Shown here: in pieces, positions 61,401 through 64,000 of the stretch
Layout of the letters: every line of letters begins with the position of its first letter
How positions within the stretch are numbered: position 1 is the stretch's first letter
Assembly (NCBI GenBank): GCA_033764435.1
Contig: JANRIX010000031.1
Span: 62,001-126,000, forward strand
DNA: 64,000 nucleotides
DNA from: JAEUMY01 sp033764435
GTDB lineage: Bacteria; Pseudomonadota; Gammaproteobacteria; Burkholderiales; Usitatibacteraceae
Direction of reading: 5' to 3'
Program-made: the position numbers and the translations under genes
Notes under the pieces: generated by a model
Told to the model about the DNA's origin: nothing
The model's database searches: none
The model's input: only the letters and a program-made list of their open reading frames with translations

Positions 61401-64000
61401 CATCAGGGGCATGGTTCGCGACAGCACAGACCAGCTATTTGTCCTCGGGTACACACGTATTTACCGAGTAACACAGTCGGGAGTGGTGACAGCGCTGTCG
61501 TCGCCTGTCGGCGGCGGTCCTTACGTCATGACGATTGATGGCCATGACAACTTGTACTTGTTGACAAATAGCAACTCAATCCTCCGCTACCGCCCTGACG
61601 GATCAGTGACGGATATTTTGCCGCGCGGAGAGCACAGGCCAACATTCGAGTACGAAGGTGCTGGGGCCATCGCGGGTGACTGCGCGGACAATCTGTTTGT
61701 CGCGCCTTATTCTTGGCCACAAGTGGGGCAAGGTGGCGAGGAATACACGCTTGTCCAGGTCTCCGGAAAGACCGGGTCCATTTCGCAAATTCTTGATGGA
61801 CGCAAGATCAATCAATCGCTGACTGACATCGACTTCATAGTTTACGACCGCTTCAGCGGCCATCTGCTCATGTGGACTGACGTTGGCAACGGGCGGGTGT
61901 ACCGCATTCCAGTCACCTGCGGCGCCATCAGTGCCGATCTGCAGATGGTCTTTTCTGCTTCCCAGAGTGTGAGCGGATTCAATGTCGCTCCCAAGGCTGT
62001 CAAGACCTTGCCCGATGGAGCGCGCGAAGTCATCTGGAGTCTGAAGGACGTCAACGCTTTGGGCAGCATGGTCTCGATGACCGCAGGTCTGGCCAGCATG
62101 ACACTGGGCGAAAGCAGGCCGGTCGCGAAGGAGGCTTTCCTCACCTTCCGCAATTCCTTTGCAGCGGGCGAAATCAAACTGCCCCTCACCATTCCCGAAG
62201 TGGGTGTGGACAGCTTCATCGATATGGCAGTTGCCACGGACAAGCTTTCTTATCCGGCGAACAGCAGCGTGCTTTCGCAGGTGCTGCTCACCAATCGTGA
62301 CGCACAGGCGAAGACTGGCGTCCTGATTGTCGATATCGCCGACGCACAGGGTGTGCAGCTCGCCCAGATCGCCAGCCAGAATCAGAGCGTCAGTGGAAAT
62401 GGCACGCTAACAGTCGAACCGCCATTCAATACCGGCACCTTCCTCACGGGCACGTACCAGGTGAAGGCGCGGCTCATCGATCCGGCGACGGGTGTGGAAT
62501 TGGCCGCGGGGCAGGCAGGCTTCGACATCGTCGCGGAAGGCGTCCAACTGATTTCCACCGTGACGACCAACAAGCAGGCCTACGATCCGCTGGACGCCGT
62601 TGCGATCAGCAGCCGTGTGAAAAACGTATCCGTCAACGCCATTACCTCCAATCTTAGAGTTGAAGTCAATGTGATAGGTCCGGGCGGACACGTGGTCTAC
62701 ACCAATGGCGCCAACATCGCCCAACTTGTTCCAAGCGCGTTGCGCGATGTGTCGTATACCTATCGACTGAACGCTGTCGCGCCGGGCGGCTACGTTGTCG
62801 AGCAGCGATTGCTGGATGCGGCTGGTGCGGTCGTCGAGACCCGAAGCGCAAACTTCAGCGTGCTCTCGTCTGCCGACACTGGCAGTGGCCTGCGCGGCGC
62901 ACTCAGCACCGTTCGTCTGGCCAATGCCGGCGATCCGGTCGCGCTCACCGGCACAGTGCGAAACCAGGGCAACGCCACCCAAAGCAATCTGCCACTCACC
63001 TTGCGCGTGACCAACTCGCAGCAACAGGTGGTGCAGCAGTGGACGGACACGCAGACAATTGCAATCGGACAGCAGACTTCTTTCTCACGTACCTGGAATA
63101 CAGCGGGCATGACTGCGGGCGTCTACACCGTGACCTGGAGCACGTCGGTTGGCGGGCGCACCATTTCACTCGGCCAGGACAGCGTGCAGGTTGGTGTGCT
63201 TGGCCCTATCTCCTTTACGTCTGAGACAGGTGTACCGCTGCAGTCTGTGCGCACCTCGAACACGGTCGCGATCAGCGGCATCATTGCCCCGATGACGGCC
63301 GCGATCAGCGGGGACGCCAGCGCCGAGTTCCGTATCAATGGAGGCGCATTCGGGCGCGGGGCGCAGTCGGTCAAGGCCGGAGACACGCTGCAAGTCCGGC
63401 TCACGGCGGCGAATGACTTCTCCACAGCGGCTACCGCCACGCTGACGCTGGGCGGCACCACGGCCAGCTACACGGTCACCACCGAGACGGCAGATACCAC
63501 GCCGAATGCGATCAGCTTCGCGCCGCAGACTGAGGTCCCGCTGGCTTCGGAGCGCACGTCCAACACTGTGACTGTCAGCGGTATCAACACCTCGGTGCCC
63601 ATCAGCATCACCGGTGGCAGCTACAGCCTGAACGGCGGTCCATTTGTCGCAACCGCAGGCACCGCACGCACAGGCGACACGCTGGCTCTGCGTCAGACTT
63701 CGTCTGCACAGCCTGGCACGAAGACAACAGTCACCGTCGCGGTTGGAACGGTCTCTGCCGCGTTTGAAGTGACGACGTTGAATGCCGATACGACGCCTGA
63801 CCCGTTCACATTCACGGCGCAGACCGGTGTTCCGCTTTCGTCGGTTCGGACCTCGAACCTGGTCACCATCGCCGGCATCAACACACCTGTACCGGTTTCC
63901 GTCTCAGGCGGTACCTACAGCGTCAATGGCGGCGCATTCGTTTCTGCAGCCGGGACCATCAAGGCCGGCGATACCCTGGCATTGCGTCAAACCGCGTCAG
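55492..64000 (+). CDS. Giant secreted repeat protein, N-terminal 2836 residues
   Basis: Open from a GTG (with AAGGGG seven bases upstream) to the window edge with no stop. A signal peptide (LFAIGRAVFFCSLFCTVQSVNAA) is followed by an alpha/alpha toroid resembling terpene-cyclase repeats (about 28-280; EQNPDGGFGELPGH, ANADGGYGIDGG, RQTADGSWSADPYLTALV), four CarboxypepD_reg/CnaB-like repeats (285-625), a bacterial Ig-like part, and two NHL-type propeller regions (about 800-1770 and 1870-2145; NGLAFDATGNLFVANSG). More Ig-like domains lead to three tandem repeats of about 100 residues from 2570. A surface or matrix protein, or an exported polysaccharide/adhesin factor, is likely. Function is unknown. 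Confidence 0.85.
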   Translation, partial: MPRLFAIGRAVFFCSLFCTVQSVNAASSPELERALNWLQNQVQTDGTLAAEGTSIATGVQARAETATAFKAYGPIPNALVNGLTSASEDSIEYIARKAGAMALSGRDASSLFALLVAEQNPDGGFGELPGHASNVLDTAYVLVAMRQGSFANQAVVSRAVDYLAAAANADGGYGIDGGSAVYPSAEVLLALNGYAQSFPLAATITNLKSYLVNAQVAGKYAGTLDSAVAVLALAGASTDSAIFTPAVADLISRQTADGSWSADPYLTALVIRALTAAAGAAPSPTTGQISGTVVSDQDGAALENVQVSVNGSVVMSTGAAGTFNVPSLAPGAYTLQITKAGYTTVSANVTVSAGAISSLGTVRLQVATTVAGLRGQVRDTASTPIAGASIALSGGPVTTSDANGNYQIAGIMPGTYTITVTKAGFLDAVASASFNAGQVILFSPLLTPGNQQPPTTATLRARVVNAATGQPINGASARVGTVTATSDTDGRVTLTGLPSGPATIELSAAGYVSATFTTTLALGVNELGNLAVSPPPATIRITGKVTEAQTNLPVAGALVRVQDSSLTATTSVNGTYAIEGVTRQQFIVVASAAGYLSKTTSVALSAFADATVDVVLDKVESSGVTFRRVSTNLAAYPPYAAIEVEAEILSSRTSSTELILTATILDAQGTPIMEVPGIRTTAPANAPHEVELETHNSNEPAGQYSVLVRAFEVIGNEVGRVVAEGTTSFQILPQTTLSGGVTLSPPILQAGSNQPVGIVANVANHGNLPIQAGQLELTVTLENPDTSPVARVDTSTERLLSGSPLNAPVGVAYDPQGNMYVLNQNDRRIIKVAADGQSTIFATLPASHAGPPAVSITPRDLMRDAAGNLQILTSEGPIYRLGVDGTLARQNTGVVNAQSFDLDVQGNFWVLSNFNSNVGLHKVAAGGGTTTVAGNGLSTPSGIVQGPDGQLYVSNSGDNTISRVSTTGSIETFVSSGLSSPNGLAFDATGNLFVANSGTQIIKRITPSGVQSTYASGLSSPSAIRFDGQGNLFVANRGNNTIAKIPPNGTPSLFAKSLVNSPLSMRYDSQGNLYLLGSDGQLVMLNTSDTATVIASGLAAPQGVALAANGDVYVTSASNGRLVKVSGGVTTVVASGLATPHGVALDGSGKPHVTERGGVNRISSIDAQGVRVTEAESLINVPVDVHIASNGDRFILNQSSLSRVPADGSRGNVVANSGFSSARGLAPSNDGGYYIIELNAVKKWLGTATAQVVKGGLPSLGLGAASTPDGGVLVGDYNNRKILKVSPAGGVSEFAALAGNPYSLTTDLAGGAYVLYNGGQIVHVNASGSTTLITAAVSAPQVLTLDATNNRLYVRTSFGISRVDLATKAVSALLSRSGLSALAVENGSLFVLDSSREEALSVTPQGQVTSLLCGFSYPGPMAWDGNRFIFADTYRLMALVPGGNPKLLLMSSGFTSLDAQGGVLYGAITNTVYRFVPGTDSTAQVHVQDSLSTGALVVAARPDGALSVGSTADSRVITLNPAKQVIASYAGIYNPTGIDVDAAGNVFVSSTGSNQIIKIDPTGKRSERIAVLNYPTGVHIEQDGSLLVNEARSLVRIDPQGNKSIVATINDPLGSNLTGIAKTAQGLFVTDGTTSIIRRVTGQSLTLFAAGLTGAGRVKVNASGVPHIASSGSGTVVAYGPNGLGVVAAGMSQPYSMAFDPAGKAYVAGIGGWVYVVGSDGGATELSYLGATLLTHPGASAMAISGAGNVGLVFNAGISNLLRLKITSAPSIPPAGTVLHTATRSFGGLPVDSNPLTVDFGTWVPPYAGDFKFSVKAVGNGVPGAAMNLLHVGALALANIAPSKATVAPGDSSVGVNVRVTGGDFTTISKVDSVNISVGVSTGVYPTAMGADAAGNVLVLVGNTLSRFHPGGASTVLYSAPLTTGFRMYGEIPVDNAQNIYFAENGPTLREVKKISPSGVVSVVASIPEPIRGMVRDSTDQLFVLGYTRIYRVTQSGVVTALSSPVGGGPYVMTIDGHDNLYLLTNSNSILRYRPDGSVTDILPRGEHRPTFEYEGAGAIAGDCADNLFVAPYSWPQVGQGGEEYTLVQVSGKTGSISQILDGRKINQSLTDIDFIVYDRFSGHLLMWTDVGNGRVYRIPVTCGAISADLQMVFSASQSVSGFNVAPKAVKTLPDGAREVIWSLKDVNALGSMVSMTAGLASMTLGESRPVAKEAFLTFRNSFAAGEIKLPLTIPEVGVDSFIDMAVATDKLSYPANSSVLSQVLLTNRDAQAKTGVLIVDIADAQGVQLAQIASQNQSVSGNGTLTVEPPFNTGTFLTGTYQVKARLIDPATGVELAAGQAGFDIVAEGVQLISTVTTNKQAYDPLDAVAISSRVKNVSVNAITSNLRVEVNVIGPGGHVVYTNGANIAQLVPSALRDVSYTYRLNAVAPGGYVVEQRLLDAAGAVVETRSANFSVLSSADTGSGLRGALSTVRLANAGDPVALTGTVRNQGNATQSNLPLTLRVTNSQQQVVQQWTDTQTIAIGQQTSFSRTWNTAGMTAGVYTVTWSTSVGGRTISLGQDSVQVGVLGPISFTSETGVPLQSVRTSNTVAISGIIAPMTAAISGDASAEFRINGGAFGRGAQSVKAGDTLQVRLTAANDFSTAATATLTLGGTTASYTVTTETADTTPNAISFAPQTEVPLASERTSNTVTVSGINTSVPISITGGSYSLNGGPFVATAGTARTGDTLALRQTSSAQPGTKTTVTVAVGTVSAAFEVTTLNADTTPDPFTFTAQTGVPLSSVRTSNLVTIAGINTPVPVSVSGGTYSVNGGAFVSAAGTIKAGDTLALRQTAS
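63199..64000 (+). repeat. Tandem domain repeats of the giant protein
   Basis: Units start at 63199, 63502 and 63796 (101 and 98 codons). Each has ISF or FTF, then VPL-S-RTSN-V-I-GI, a Y-NGG-F core and GDTL-RQT. The third runs off the edge, so the array is likely longer. Confidence 0.8.

Noticed and set aside
1..64000. tRNA, rRNA, CRISPR arrays and transposase genes
   Set aside because: Looked for on both strands; no sequence supported any of them.

Overview
The window is 64 kb of GC-rich, densely coding bacterial chromosome. Gene content points to a betaproteobacterium, probably close to Burkholderiales: hemP with a Fur box, DUF3016 and DUF1178 proteins, a TfpX/TfpZ pilin accessory protein, PhoX, an Entner-Doudoroff cluster with a HexR-type regulator, and a rhizobial-type mat malonate system. 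No rRNA, tRNA, CRISPR array or insertion sequence was seen. This assignment is inference from gene families, not from a marker gene.

Layout. 1-8.3 kb: a serine-glyoxylate aminotransferase start (minus strand) diverges from a MatR-like GntR regulator, which leads an apparent operon of an FAD/Fe-S 2-hydroxyacid dehydrogenase, a malonate-decarboxylase-like carboxyltransferase, malonyl-CoA synthetase and malonyl-CoA decarboxylase. 8.4-18 kb: DUF1178, a small membrane protein, a TonB receptor, an OmpA-like protein, a pilin accessory protein, an SDR, glutaryl-CoA dehydrogenase plus a monooxygenase-fold protein, then hemP and small genes. 18-22 kb: a Fur-box-preceded iron uptake operon (TonB receptor, PKHX dioxygenase, TonB). 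22-29 kb: a FecR-domain protein and a 1620-residue WD40-like/caspase-fold protein. 29-34 kb: cytochrome c-like protein, PhoX phosphatase and an S9 peptidase. 34-40.5 kb: universal stress protein, formate/nitrite channel and P-type ATPase with FNR/ANR-type promoters, then DUF418 and DUF3429 membrane proteins. 40.6-46 kb: CoA-transferase, secreted intradiol-dioxygenase-like protein, tyrS, cytochrome P460 and a MocR regulator. 46-53.5 kb: Entner-Doudoroff genes edd-eda-zwf facing pgl-hexR-pgi across two promoters that each carry a copy of one 15-bp operator. 53.6-64 kb: a Tat-exported multicopper oxidase and the start of a giant secreted repeat protein that runs off the window.

The most unusual signal is not a gene. 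The perfect 12-bp palindrome GCGAATATTCGC occurs 24 times between 1,830 and 53,514, about once per 2.2 kb, where chance predicts far less than one. Fifteen copies lie inside genes, read in all three phases as Ala-Asn-Ile-Arg, Arg-Ile-Phe-Ala or Glu-Tyr-Ser, and nine lie between genes. Two further copies differ by one base. Every intragenic exact copy is in a plus-strand gene. Several intergenic copies form the centre of longer inverted repeats. The last 10.5 kb has none. This resembles the cyanobacterial HIP1 palindrome, or in some respects DNA uptake sequences, but I know of no description of this motif.
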